The notes under the pieces were generated by a model that was given only the letters and a program-made list of their open reading frames with translations, searched no databases and was not told the DNA's origin. The translations under genes and the position numbers were made by a program. DNA of 64,000 bases, taken from the NCBI RefSeq assembly GCF_016724845.1, contig NZ_CP068082.1, forward strand, positions 4,092,001 through 4,156,000, read 5' to 3'. Origin of the DNA: Sphingobacterium spiritivorum. Its GTDB lineage: Bacteria > Bacteroidota > Bacteroidia > Sphingobacteriales > Sphingobacteriaceae. This document shows, piece by piece, positions 8,692 through 16,319 of the stretch (positions within the stretch are counted from its first letter, which is position 1; every line of letters starts with the position of its first letter).

Positions 8692-8925
8692 ATGAGCGAA
8701 CTGGAAAATACAACCTTTTTCTTCTCCGTAGCGGAGAAGAAAGCTTTCCTTGAAAAAGAAGGATACACTTTTGATCACCGATTAATTGAAAAGGAAGTAA
8801 ACCTATATCAAAATGTATTTAAATCCATACAAACGACTGAACTGGTCGTGATAAAAGAAGGTGCTGAACAGGACATTCACAAAGCCTTCATACAAGCATT
8901 GAAAACAAAACTATTACGGTTATGA
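8692..8925 (+). CDS. hypothetical early protein, 77 aa
   Basis: A small charged protein that I do not recognise. It ends by overlapping the next small frame (ATGA at 8922-8925), which supports both being real coupled genes. Confidence 0.55.
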   Translation: MSELENTTFFFSVAEKKAFLEKEGYTFDHRLIEKEVNLYQNVFKSIQTTELVVIKEGAEQDIHKAFIQALKTKLLRL

Positions 8926-9053
8926 GAATAGGATTTAAAAACTACTGGAGTATAAAAGATGCATTAGTGCTTCCGATACTTGCACTCTCATTTAACAGAT
9001 CCAGATTTGAAATTGTGTTTTTCGGTATTGGACTTGTTTTGTGGAAGCTTTGA
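8922..9053 (+). CDS. tiny hydrophobic protein, 43 aa
   Basis: ATG 8922 overlaps the preceding TGA and its own TGA (9051-9053) overlaps the next ATG. A hydrophobic helix (about residues 27-42) suggests a single membrane-spanning or membrane-bound peptide. Double overlap with its neighbours is the main support. The function is unknown. Confidence 0.5.
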   Translation: MRIGFKNYWSIKDALVLPILALSFNRSRFEIVFFGIGLVLWKL

Positions 9054-9445
9054 TGATGAGACATTATGCACAATTCTATGCTATTTGCAGGGCATTAGGC
9101 ATGGATAAAGAAGAGGTAGTATACAGTTTCACGCAAGGCCGGACACAAAGCCTGTCTGCAATTACAGATGGCGAATGGAAAGAGTTGATGATGAAGATGC
9201 GACAATTGCAGCCTCCCAAAACTCCGGATCAGAAGTTACCGGGTGATCGTCAGCGAAAAAAACTAATTGCCTTAGCAGCAAAAATGAACTGGGGAACCGA
9301 TATGCTCTCCATATTAGATGCCCTGAATTCCTTTTTACAAATAAACTATAATAAACAGTTGAACGGATTGAATACTTCAGAACTGAACAGAATAGTCGCC
9401 GTTTTTGAAAACAAATTACTGCCTGACTATTTAAGTAAAATATAG
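9053..9445 (+). CDS. GemA-like (DUF1018-like) early regulator
   Basis: I prefer the ATG at 9053, which overlaps the preceding stop (TGATG), over the GTG at 9041. The C-terminal half, with RKKLIALAAKMNW followed by a helix and LNTSELNRIV, resembles the DUF1018/GemA family of Mu-like phages (Mu gp16, host gene modulation). The N-terminal half is less typical. The position in the early operon after DUF3164 fits. This is a motif-level similarity only. Confidence 0.5.
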   Translation: MMRHYAQFYAICRALGMDKEEVVYSFTQGRTQSLSAITDGEWKELMMKMRQLQPPKTPDQKLPGDRQRKKLIALAAKMNWGTDMLSILDALNSFLQINYNKQLNGLNTSELNRIVAVFENKLLPDYLSKI

Positions 9446-9533
9446 AAGGCAGACAACTGAGGGATATAAAGATCGGGGAGACTAATTATCAAAAACAGTA
9501 ATAAACCCATTTATCAACGAAAATAATAATAAA

Positions 9534-9836
9534 ATGCACCTAAATAAAATTAAAAAATTACCACAATATCATAAACTAATTGTGCCATACCCCCAATCAA
9601 GATTTGAATACGGGCATGTGTCTGTCACAGAAGGAAATAACGACAGGCCGGTATGTATGCTTCCGCTTTCAGAGGCTGACCACACTTATGCTTCACAAAG
9701 GACAATCAGGAATGCCGAAATGATAAGGCGTTTGCCTGATTTGCTCTCTGTAGTAGTGGATATACTTATTGCCGAAAATATAAACCAGGATCATTTAAAA
9801 GAGATTCAAACAAGGTTTAAAAAGATATTAAAATAA
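9534..9836 (+). CDS. hypothetical early protein, 100 aa
   Basis: A soluble protein with a helical C-terminal half; no family is recognised. It lies 88 bp after the preceding gene in an AT-rich spacer and remains in the early transcription unit. Confidence 0.6.
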   Translation: MHLNKIKKLPQYHKLIVPYPQSRFEYGHVSVTEGNNDRPVCMLPLSEADHTYASQRTIRNAEMIRRLPDLLSVVVDILIAENINQDHLKEIQTRFKKILK

Positions 9837-9884
9837 AGATGACAACATCTTTTCTACATCAGGTGATCAACAAAGAAAAGCAAT

Positions 9885-10382
9885 ATGGTGTTAAAACAAG
9901 AAATAAAATGGCTTGATGCATATATCAAAAAGTTAGTGAAGCAAAATGAGGACGTATGGATGCTACGTGCAATCCTTCAGCGATTAAAGCGGGAAGATAA
10001 TAAAGAACCACCTAATGCCTATCATAATCAGGCGGTAGGATATTACAAACAATGGCTGATGACGCAGGGACTACCTCCCATAGTAAATTCCAGACAAGGG
10101 AAAGCAATGAAAGATATACTGTCACAACTTAAAACGGCCAGTAAAGATAAAACAGAGGAGTCCGCATACCATTCGTTTATAGCCATACTCACACACTGGA
10201 ATCGCGTGGGTGAGTATCATATCAGGCGCAAGCAACTGGCACATATAAATGAAAATCTGCTGGATATTATAGACAAGATTAAAAATGGAACAACAAAACA
10301 AAGCATTAATATCATGGAAGCCCACCAGGTTCATGATGAACTTAGCAAAAAATACAGCACAGGCAATGGTGCAGATGGCTAA
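9885..10382 (+). CDS. hypothetical early protein, 165 aa
   Basis: A basic, mostly helical protein. A central stretch GLPPIVNSRQGKAMK followed by two long helices looks like a conserved domain found beside replication genes in Bacteroidota mobile elements, but I cannot name it. Its 3' end overlaps the next gene's upstream start by 98 bp. Confidence 0.6.
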   Translation: MVLKQEIKWLDAYIKKLVKQNEDVWMLRAILQRLKREDNKEPPNAYHNQAVGYYKQWLMTQGLPPIVNSRQGKAMKDILSQLKTASKDKTEESAYHSFIAILTHWNRVGEYHIRRKQLAHINENLLDIIDKIKNGTTKQSINIMEAHQVHDELSKKYSTGNGADG

Positions 10383-11007
10383 ATATACGCCTCAAATGCT
10401 GGAAGACAGGTTTGATGCATACAGGCAGCTATTAGAAACGCTGGATACCATTGATCGCAGTCTGCGATATTTTTATGAGTATGAAGGAAAGGATAAAGCC
10501 CGGAATATTCTAAAATTAAAACGACTTTCTGCGCATTTTAATGAATTATTGAATCAATATACAGCACCTCAGACTTTGGCTGTCTTAGCCAGACAGAATA
10601 ATGAAGCTGCGATTGACCACATTGTGATGATGATCATGTATATAAAAATGTTTTTTATGGTAGATCGCTCCATCACAAAAGAAGCATCCTTCCAGGTAGC
10701 TCATATAATACTATCCGAATTTCCCTATCTGACTTTAGAAGAGATTTCCATTTGCTTTAATAATGGTATCAAAGGATATTATGGAGCAGATTATCAGCGT
10801 CTGGATGGACCCTCCCTTATTAAATGGATTCAACAGTACGCCAGCGAAAGACAGCTACGTATCGCCGAGAAACAATATGCCAGAGAAGTACAATATAAGT
10901 CCGGATCGGAGACAGGACGTACACAAAAGGGAGATTCACTACAATCCTTTTTGAAAAAAGCGACAGGCGCATCGATTATTTATAATGAAATTAAAGGTAA
11001 AAAGTAA
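10285..11007 (+). CDS. hypothetical early protein, 240 aa
   Basis: The longest frame starts inside the preceding gene. ATG codons at 10333, 10366 and 10375 are alternatives that give little or no overlap. The most conserved-looking part is LTLEEISICFNNGIKGYYG, followed by a LDGPSLIKWI helix, a pattern seen in proteins of Bacteroidota mobile elements. Function is unknown. It is the last gene before the lipoprotein. Confidence 0.6.
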   Translation: MEQQNKALISWKPTRFMMNLAKNTAQAMVQMAKYTPQMLEDRFDAYRQLLETLDTIDRSLRYFYEYEGKDKARNILKLKRLSAHFNELLNQYTAPQTLAVLARQNNEAAIDHIVMMIMYIKMFFMVDRSITKEASFQVAHIILSEFPYLTLEEISICFNNGIKGYYGADYQRLDGPSLIKWIQQYASERQLRIAEKQYAREVQYKSGSETGRTQKGDSLQSFLKKATGASIIYNEIKGKK

Positions 11008-11035
11008 TATATTTGAATTACTAATCTTAAAGCAA

Positions 11036-11530
11036 ATGAAAAATCTAACATTCTTATTATTATCTGGATTATTTTTGTTTTCCTCCTGCACAAAAGAAAA
11101 AATTGTAGAGGTGGAGAAAATTGTTGAGGTGGAGAAGGAAAAACCTGTATTGGATGCTATCGATAAGGTAGAAACTTATCTGTTAAGCTTTCCGGATAAA
11201 TACGGATCAGGTTCTAACGCTCCCCAGATTATTCGGGCAGATCTTAAAAAAGTGGTGGGCACCAAGACTTATGACTATATCACGGTCTATGGTGGGCAGA
11301 GTCGTTTTGATAAACCTGCTCCTGAAAATTATGGAAATGACAGCGAAATCATTACTTTACTATGGCGTAATTCTACGCTTACAGATGTTCGTGTATATGA
11401 ATACTCTAACAGTAAATATGAGAATAAGCCTAATTACAATATAACCGGTGAAAATCTTCGTCCGGTTGCAGATTTTGCCAAAAACACTTATATCGGTACT
11501 ATTACAATTACAGACTTAAATAAAAAATAA
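11036..11530 (+). CDS. element-encoded lipoprotein, 164 aa
   Basis: I chose ATG 11036 because it gives a clean lipoprotein signal with lipobox FSSC (C18); the longer frame from 10985 would bury it. After the cysteine come two repeats of KIVEVEK and then a soluble domain. It ends the early operon, just before a strong terminator. Lipoproteins in this position can be lysogenic-conversion (moron) or superinfection-exclusion genes, but that is inference. Confidence 0.65.
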   Translation: MKNLTFLLLSGLFLFSSCTKEKIVEVEKIVEVEKEKPVLDAIDKVETYLLSFPDKYGSGSNAPQIIRADLKKVVGTKTYDYITVYGGQSRFDKPAPENYGNDSEIITLLWRNSTLTDVRVYEYSNSKYENKPNYNITGENLRPVADFAKNTYIGTITITDLNKK

Positions 11531-11573
11531 GCAAAGAATAGTTTGTACTACGATACAGAAGTAAAAAATATAT

Positions 11574-11609
11574 AAAAAAAGAGTCTAAAATTATTTAGGC
11601 TCTTTTTTT
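11574..11609 (+). terminator. intrinsic terminator of the early region
   Basis: GAGTCTAAA / TTTAGGCTC stem (one G-U pair) with a short AT loop, preceded by an A-run and followed by seven T residues. It separates the early operon from the regulator gene at 11660. Confidence 0.75.
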
Positions 11610-11627
11610 ATGTTATATAATAATTCG

Positions 11628-11635
11628 TATATTTG
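11628..11635 (+). promoter_or_regulatory. promoter -7 box for the middle regulator
   Basis: TATATTTG matches TAnnTTTG, 24 bp before the ATG at 11660. No clear -33 TTTG at the right distance, since the terminator T-run occupies that place. This may be an activator-dependent promoter. Confidence 0.5.
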
Positions 11636-11659
11636 TGTTAGTTGTTATAGATTTTATTT

Positions 11660-11881
11660 ATGGCCAGACCAGAGACTCTCAGACTACATCAGGATATAAG
11701 ACATGAATTTGAACGCATGAGCAAGATCAAAGCCCATGGTGTTCAAAAATTCACCTATGAGTATATCTTTAATGAGATTGCAATAAAATTTTACAAAAGT
11801 CCTAAAACAATCGAAAACATTGTTTTCAACCGTACATCGGTCTCAAAAATGACTACCTCCAAGCAGACAGTGCTGTTCTAA
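11660..11881 (+). CDS. small putative regulator in Mor/C position, 73 aa
   Basis: The protein is basic, starts MARPETLRLHQDIR and has a likely helix-turn-helix around FTYEYIFNEIAIKFYKSPKTI. It has its own promoter box and follows the early terminator, as mor does in Mu. It is much shorter than Mor (129 aa) and no clear homology is visible. I infer a role as late-gene activator from location and the repeat pair at 12694-12729. Confidence 0.5.
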   Translation: MARPETLRLHQDIRHEFERMSKIKAHGVQKFTYEYIFNEIAIKFYKSPKTIENIVFNRTSVSKMTTSKQTVLF

Positions 11882-12366
11882 GGTAGATCAAACCGCTGTG
11901 TTTCCACCTCTTTAAAACCACCCTCTTCCCATTCTTTTTGAGCAGAATAGTCTATCAACGTACAACTGTATGTGATATTCCAAAGATTTTCGGGACCTTC
12001 AGTATCCACAGGAACAAAGGAAACCCTTCTCATAGAGGAATAATGTTCTCCCTGAGATCCATGGAGTATAATATTGATATTATCTATTAGATTGAGGAAA
12101 TCAGCTGCATCAGTACTGACATTTGTATTTGGCAAAGTTTTGTAGAAAAGAAATACATCGACCAACAGCGTTACATTCTGGATCTTCAGCCCTATATCGG
12201 CTATATTGCTGCTTCTGAAGCCTAGAAAAATAGAAGGAGTAGGTACCGGTTGTTCAGGATTCTGATTGAATACCTGAAAATTCCAAAGATCAATCAAGCT
12301 GATATTCTCAATATGTTCACTGAGCTTATCCGACAGCTCTTTATATAATTCTACAAAGTTTTGCAT
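11878..12366 (-). CDS. tail-terminator-like protein, inverted
   Basis: 162 aa, soluble. The opening helix, LIDLWNFQ, the PTPSIFLGF strand and following VTLLVDVFLFYK strand resemble phage tail terminator / head-tail joining proteins (Mu gp37-type), which normally lie just before the sheath gene on the same strand. Here it is on the opposite strand to all other late genes and overlaps the end of the 11660 gene by 4 bp. A broken gene lies just upstream of it on the same strand. It looks like an inverted or stranded piece of a head/connector module. Confidence 0.5.
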   Translation of the reverse strand: MQNFVELYKELSDKLSEHIENISLIDLWNFQVFNQNPEQPVPTPSIFLGFRSSNIADIGLKIQNVTLLVDVFLFYKTLPNTNVSTDAADFLNLIDNINIILHGSQGEHYSSMRRVSFVPVDTEGPENLWNITYSCTLIDYSAQKEWEEGGFKEVETQRFDLP

Positions 12367-12414
12367 TTTAGTATTGTTTTAAAGCGTTTTTAAAATTCTA
12401 TTAATCACCTGTTC

Positions 12415-12594
12415 CTATATCCGGTATACATTGACCCCTATTATTTGAGGAGGCTTTGTATCAGGAGTATCTGCCATTACATCTCTAACCTCCAAAAGAT
12501 CCAATACGTTTGCTCCCGCAAAAGCCATAGACAGATCTGCATACCAGACACTTTCTAAAATGGATTTTATAGCTCCATTTTTGACCCATAGACC
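12415..12594 (-). pseudogene. truncated remnant of a late gene
   Basis: On the minus strand, a frame without a start codon reads ...NGAIKSILESVWYADL... and ...VLDLLEVRDVMAD..., ending VNVYRI and TAG (12415-12417). It has strong protein-like character. About 12580-12620 continues plausibly in another frame (TEKGIEVYGSK), so there is also a frameshift. It ends 49 bp before the tail-terminator-like gene and was probably its operon neighbour. The family is not recognised. Confidence 0.5.
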
Positions 12595-12685
12595 TCAATC
12601 CCCTTTTCGGTATACTAACTATAATTTCAAATGATATGAAGCAAAGTTGCTTAAATGATAGCAACCTAAAAAAACAAGGATATTC

Positions 12686-12729
12686 ATTAGTATGCTGCTG
12701 ATACTAATTTAGTTAGCTGCTTATACTAA
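12686..12729. promoter_or_regulatory. paired direct repeats and palindrome, candidate late-activator sites
   Basis: GCTGCTGATACTAA (12694-12707) and GCTGCTTATACTAA (12716-12729) differ at one base and are spaced exactly 22 bp, two helical turns. The first copy overlaps an 8-bp palindrome ATTAGTAT...ATACTAAT (12686-12708). A further ATACTAA is at 12612-12618. Lying about 300 bp before the lysis/tail operon, they are good candidates for binding sites of a late activator. Confidence 0.5.
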
Positions 12730-12812
12730 GCCGGTTCTGGTATTTTTTTTTACTCCGTTTTAACACTTGTTTTGTATCATCAAACACGAAGACGTGAATG
12801 TAAACAACAAGT

Positions 12813-12983
12813 ATGAAGATCACAGCGGAGGCGCATTCGGACCGGGGCTACATCCACATTACCGACGTAATCGGGACCTATTCAACGACAGGAAGTGCCG
12901 CTGTCATGTGTGCCGCTGTGAATTCTCTCACAATGATTTTTAATGTACATACCATGGATTTTTTGAATAAAATTTCCGGGTAG
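12813..12983 (+). CDS. short frame, possibly an N-terminal fragment, 56 aa
   Basis: ATG 12813 to TAG 12981-12983. The start MKITAEAHSDRGYIHI resembles the first strands of phage ClpP-like or head proteins, and its base composition is richer in GC than its surroundings. The frame then ends early. It could be the stub of a deleted head gene or a genuine small protein; I cannot decide. It lies 50 bp before the endolysin. Confidence 0.35.
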   Translation: MKITAEAHSDRGYIHITDVIGTYSTTGSAAVMCAAVNSLTMIFNVHTMDFLNKISG

Positions 12984-13033
12984 ACATGAGGATCTGATTC
13001 TTGAAATAATGTATTAAAAAAGAGTAACCAGAT

Positions 13034-13408
13034 ATGCAGTTAACTAAAAATTTCACGCTTGCTGAATTTGCCTGTAAGGACGGTACTGCGGTACCTCCGC
13101 GATTCTACAGTAATGTAACCAGGCTCGCACAGAACCTTCAGAACCTGAGGGATTATATCGGTACAGCTGTTGTCATTACCGGCAGCGGATATCGTACCGC
13201 TATTCATAATAAAAAAGTAAAAGGAGCCTTACATTCTCAGCATCTTACAGCTTCTGCTGCAGATATCAATGTCAAAGGATACACACCCGATCAATTGGCT
13301 GTAATTATTGAAAAGCTGATTTCAAAAGGTGTAATGGCAGAGGGAGGAATCGGTATATATAAAACCTTTCTTCACTATGATATCCGTGGTGTGAAGGTTA
13401 GATGGTAA
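13034..13408 (+). CDS. endolysin, peptidase M15 family
   Basis: It cuts peptide cross-links of peptidoglycan for lysis. The 124-aa single-domain protein has the M15_3 zinc site: H70 (SQH), D77 (AADIN) and H114 (FLHYD), plus R54 in GYRT. There is no signal peptide, so it needs a holin or similar for access. It heads the late operon and overlaps the spanin-like gene by 7 bp. Confidence 0.88.
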   Translation: MQLTKNFTLAEFACKDGTAVPPRFYSNVTRLAQNLQNLRDYIGTAVVITGSGYRTAIHNKKVKGALHSQHLTASAADINVKGYTPDQLAVIIEKLISKGVMAEGGIGIYKTFLHYDIRGVKVRW

Positions 13409-13941
13409 TGAGGAGACAGAAATCTATGCCCCGTGTAAATGCGTTTTCAGCGGTAATACTACCCTTGTTGTTATGCACTGGTGTGCTGATTACGGGCTGC
13501 AAATCATCGCGTCAGGTACCTGTTACCACCAATATAATACAACAAGATACAGTCAGAGTGACCAGTACTATTCGTATCAGAGATACAATTTTGGTAACGA
13601 AGCCAGCTAAGGTCTCTCTGGATATCCAGGTCGAAGATCTGAAAGAAGGTTTTGTCCGGAAAAATAGCAACAGGAATGCAACCGTAAGTGCAAGGGTAAC
13701 AAGCGGCCGACTCAATATGGATTGTATCTGTGATAGTCTGTCTATATATGCGCAGCTCAGAGATAAGATGATTCAGACCGATACGCAACGAAGATTAACG
13801 ATTACCAATACAGTATCAAAAGAAATCAAATTCACCCCCTGGTACATTCGTGTATTAGCCTGGGTGGGCGGCATCAGTCTCATAATCATAATAAGCCGTA
13901 TTCTATTAAAACGAATAAAATTAATAAAATGGAAGTTTTAA
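13402..13941 (+). CDS. candidate unimolecular spanin (lipoprotein with C-terminal TM)
   Basis: The 179-aa protein has an N-terminal lipoprotein signal with lipobox LITGC (C33), a periplasmic segment of about 115 residues and a C-terminal membrane helix (about 147-168) with a basic tail. This outer-to-inner-membrane topology is that of u-spanins such as T1 gp11, which fuse the two membranes at the last lysis step. It sits directly after the endolysin and overlaps it. The identification is by topology and position, not sequence similarity. Confidence 0.6.
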   Translation: MVMRRQKSMPRVNAFSAVILPLLLCTGVLITGCKSSRQVPVTTNIIQQDTVRVTSTIRIRDTILVTKPAKVSLDIQVEDLKEGFVRKNSNRNATVSARVTSGRLNMDCICDSLSIYAQLRDKMIQTDTQRRLTITNTVSKEIKFTPWYIRVLAWVGGISLIIIISRILLKRIKLIKWKF

Positions 13942-14075
13942 CAACAAAAAAGGAAGCAAAGACAGAAAAACCATTTAAAACTGTCGATGCAGAGCGCTTA
14001 GAGAAGATCTCTTACGCTAATCTACATCAGGTAGTCACAAATACTACCCAGACGCTAAAAACACAAGAAGTATAA
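13929..14075 (+). CDS. small protein before the sheath gene, 48 aa
   Basis: ATG 13929 overlaps the preceding gene by 13 bp and TAA 14073-14075 overlaps the sheath ATG by one base. The product is lysine-rich at the N-terminus with a helix near the end. Double overlap in the late operon supports it. Mu has a similarly small gene before its sheath gene, but no homology can be claimed. Confidence 0.5.
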   Translation: MEVLTTKKEAKTEKPFKTVDAERLEKISYANLHQVVTNTTQTLKTQEV

Positions 14076-15259
14076 TGGCACAAATGAACGGAATTAATAT
14101 TGAGAGGCTGCAAGGCGGTCTCCAACGTATGGCAGAGGGTACAGATAACCATCTAGGTTATATTGTAAACGGTATTCCAGCCGGAGCGGTGGCTACAGCT
14201 GTAAATAATGGTGGCAAAGGAGTGGTATTGACCTCTACATTTGATGCAGAGGAACTCGGGATCAACGAAAATTTTGATACCAGTAATAATGTAGCAGTAT
14301 ACGATCAGATCTCAGAGTTTTTCAGACTTGCACCAGAGGCGACCCTATACCTGTTTAACAGTTCATTGGCAGCAGATCTGACTACTTTTATTAATCATAA
14401 CCCCGAAATAAAGGGATATGCTATTGCTCAGACTCATAATAGTCAGACTCCAAATCAACTGAGCAATCTTGTCAATGCTCAGCAATTGATCGTAAACACA
14501 TTGGCTGAAGAAAATCGATTCATTGATTTTGTACTCCTGGGTGTGGATGATCTAAATGATTTTTCACTGGATCTATACAGCCTCCAATGTCCACAGGTAT
14601 CTGTAATCGTGGCTTGTGAGAAAGAAGATGGAAGGGTATCTCTGGGATCAGCATTAGGTATGATCGCTGTACGTAAGATTTCAGAAAATTTGGGATCTGT
14701 AGATATTGAGCTAAAACCTCGTACCAAACGCGGATCCTCAGATTATCCGCTAACGGATGAAACCTCAAACAGATGGATGGATGCCTATCTGACAGATGAA
14801 AAAACAATCGCCTCTCTGGATAAAGCCCAGTTAAATGCAATTGTAAACAAAGGATATATTATTGCCGTCGGTTATCAGGGATATGCAGGTTTCTTTTTTA
14901 ACAATTCAGGTACAGCCATTGACCGCAATTCAGACTATGCGTATATCGAAAATAACCGTGTATGGAACAAAGCTGTACGCATTATTCGTGCAACGCTATT
15001 GCCTCGTATCAAATCAAAAGTCAAAAAAGATCCTGCAACAGGATTTATTGCAAGTACAACAGCAGCTTACTGGCAGACTTTATTAGAGAAAGCGCTGGAT
15101 AGAATGATTGCAGATGACGATATCAGCGGACGTGAAGTAATTATTAATCCTAAACAGGTTGTCAATGACTCCTCTCCTGTAAAAGTTCAGGCACGCATTG
15201 TTGCTGACGGAGTAGTGCATGAGTTCACTGTAGCGGTAGGTTTAACAAATAGTATTTAA
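14075..15259 (+). CDS. contractile tail sheath protein (DUF2586-like)
   Basis: It forms the sheath that contracts around the tube. The 394-aa length, the central alternating beta/alpha region and the long C-terminal domain (VRIIRATLLPRIKSKV ... DDDISGREV ... INPKQVV) are typical of DUF2586-type tail sheath proteins of Bacteroidota and Mu-like phages. It is immediately followed by the tube gene. The gene appears intact. Confidence 0.85.
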   Translation: MAQMNGINIERLQGGLQRMAEGTDNHLGYIVNGIPAGAVATAVNNGGKGVVLTSTFDAEELGINENFDTSNNVAVYDQISEFFRLAPEATLYLFNSSLAADLTTFINHNPEIKGYAIAQTHNSQTPNQLSNLVNAQQLIVNTLAEENRFIDFVLLGVDDLNDFSLDLYSLQCPQVSVIVACEKEDGRVSLGSALGMIAVRKISENLGSVDIELKPRTKRGSSDYPLTDETSNRWMDAYLTDEKTIASLDKAQLNAIVNKGYIIAVGYQGYAGFFFNNSGTAIDRNSDYAYIENNRVWNKAVRIIRATLLPRIKSKVKKDPATGFIASTTAAYWQTLLEKALDRMIADDDISGREVIINPKQVVNDSSPVKVQARIVADGVVHEFTVAVGLTNSI

Positions 15260-15264
15260 AAGAA

Positions 15265-15702
15265 ATGGCAAGAGAAACTAGAATTATAAACAAGTTTGGG
15301 GTGATGACAGGATGGAATTCCATTACCGCCAACGTAATGGGCTGTGACCTGGAAGGCATATCAGCCCTGGCATATTCGGACTCCGAAACAAAAGAAAATG
15401 TATACGGATCAGGTAAATATCCGGTCGGAAGAAGCCGTGGTAACTACGAACCTACAGCTTCATTTACCCTTTACAAAGAAGAGGTGGATGCACTGAAAAA
15501 ATCCTTATCTGCTGGTAAGCGATTACAGGATATCGCTCCTTTTGATATCAATGTAGAGTATGCACGGGAAGACGGCACAATCACACGGGACGTCATCCGC
15601 AATGCCGAATTTACAAATGATGGTGTCGAAGTCGCACAGGGAGATGGCACTATCGCCACAGCTTATACACTGATTGTTTCACACATTGACTGGAACGTAT
15701 AA
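15265..15702 (+). CDS. tail tube protein
   Basis: 145 aa, beta-rich, starting 5 bp after the sheath stop. Its place between sheath and chaperone genes and its size match the inner tube protein (Mu gpM position). The stop overlaps the next ATG by one base (TAATG). Confidence 0.75.
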   Translation: MARETRIINKFGVMTGWNSITANVMGCDLEGISALAYSDSETKENVYGSGKYPVGRSRGNYEPTASFTLYKEEVDALKKSLSAGKRLQDIAPFDINVEYAREDGTITRDVIRNAEFTNDGVEVAQGDGTIATAYTLIVSHIDWNV

Positions 15703-16076
15703 TGGAGTTGGCAGGAAATTTAAAAAAAACAGGCAAAGAAGGCGCTTTCCAGGTCATACGACCTTATGGAGAAGAACAGATCGAAATACATGCTGCCCGT
15801 ATGGGAGGCAGACGCAATCTGCGCGAAGTCACCATCACCACAGATGATGACTACCAGTTTGTGTATCTCATCAAGAAGCCAGGTCGCTCAGTGATTCAGG
15901 CTGTTGCCGAATACGAAGTGAAAAAGGACAGTACAGCGCAGCAAAAAGTAATGCTGGGATGTGTGTTGGAAGGTGATCGTGATGCATATGAACATGATGG
16001 TGCAGTCTATTCACAACTGCTGACCAGGATAGGAGATCTGTTGACTACAGCCAAAGCAGAGATAAAAAAGCTGTAG
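15702..16076 (+). CDS. tail assembly chaperone, short form (G-type)
   Basis: 124 aa. It lies between tube and tape measure, the invariant place of tail assembly chaperones. Its last codons form the heptamer A AAA AAG (16064-16070) in the reading phase needed for -1 slippage, followed by CTG TAG. The downstream frame (16070-16315) continues as an acidic helical extension, so this is the shorter of two products, like lambda gpG versus gpGT. Confidence 0.75.
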   Translation: MELAGNLKKTGKEGAFQVIRPYGEEQIEIHAARMGGRRNLREVTITTDDDYQFVYLIKKPGRSVIQAVAEYEVKKDSTAQQKVMLGCVLEGDRDAYEHDGAVYSQLLTRIGDLLTTAKAEIKKL

Positions 16077-16112
16077 ACCGGTACAGGTTGGACCCGGAAG
16101 ATGTAACCGGTC
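16064..16112 (+). promoter_or_regulatory. programmed -1 ribosomal frameshift signal
   Basis: The slippery site A AAA AAG is at 16064-16070 (0-frame ATA AAA AAG). The 0-frame stop TAG is at 16074-16076. A perfect 7-bp stem GACCGGT (16076-16082) / ACCGGTC (16106-16112) starts 5 nt after the slippery site, with a 23-nt loop that can form its own small hairpin. This spacing is standard for stimulators. Slippage joins the 124-aa product to the -1 frame ending at 16315. Confidence 0.75.
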
Positions 16113-16315
16113 GACAGATAGAAAAGATCGATGCCGTGATACAGGTAGGTATGGGCATCGATCCTGATACCCTCAGTGAGGAGGATTGGGCAAAGCATTA
16201 TCAGCAGTGGGTATATGTACAAGAGGTAACCGCAAAAAATAACGAAGCCGTGCTCAGAAAGGTGCTGGCAGAATTGCTCACAGAGGTTTTTAAAACACTA
16301 GGTAAACGAAAGTAA
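16070..16315 (+). CDS. tail assembly chaperone extension (T-type), reached by -1 frameshift
   Basis: After slippage, translation continues AVDRYRLDPEDVTGRQ and runs to TAA at 16313-16315, adding about 81 residues to the 15702 product (fusion about 204 aa). The only in-frame independent start is a TTG at 16088, which is unlikely. The extension is acidic and helical, and 4 bp separate it from the tape measure start, as expected for a GT-type fusion that recruits the tape measure protein. Confidence 0.7.
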   Translation, partial: AVDRYRLDPEDVTGRQIEKIDAVIQVGMGIDPDTLSEEDWAKHYQQWVYVQEVTAKNNEAVLRKVLAELLTEVFKTLGKRK

Positions 16316-16319
16316 ACAG

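Larger units (their letters stand above)
12367..13033. other. 667-bp scar region between early and late modules
   Basis: This stretch has no intact long gene. It contains the broken minus-strand gene, the ATACTAA repeats, an AT-rich tract with T-runs (about 12740-12780) and a GC-richer 56-codon frame (12813-12983). It is where Mu carries terminase, portal, protease and capsid genes. Confidence 0.6.

Noticed and set aside
9839..9916. 26-codon frame between two early genes
   Set aside because: Too short, overlaps the start of the 9885 gene and shows no protein-like feature.
14479..14840. Minus-strand frames of 82 and 106 codons inside the sheath gene
   Set aside because: Overlap fully with a strongly supported sheath gene and have no protein-like features.
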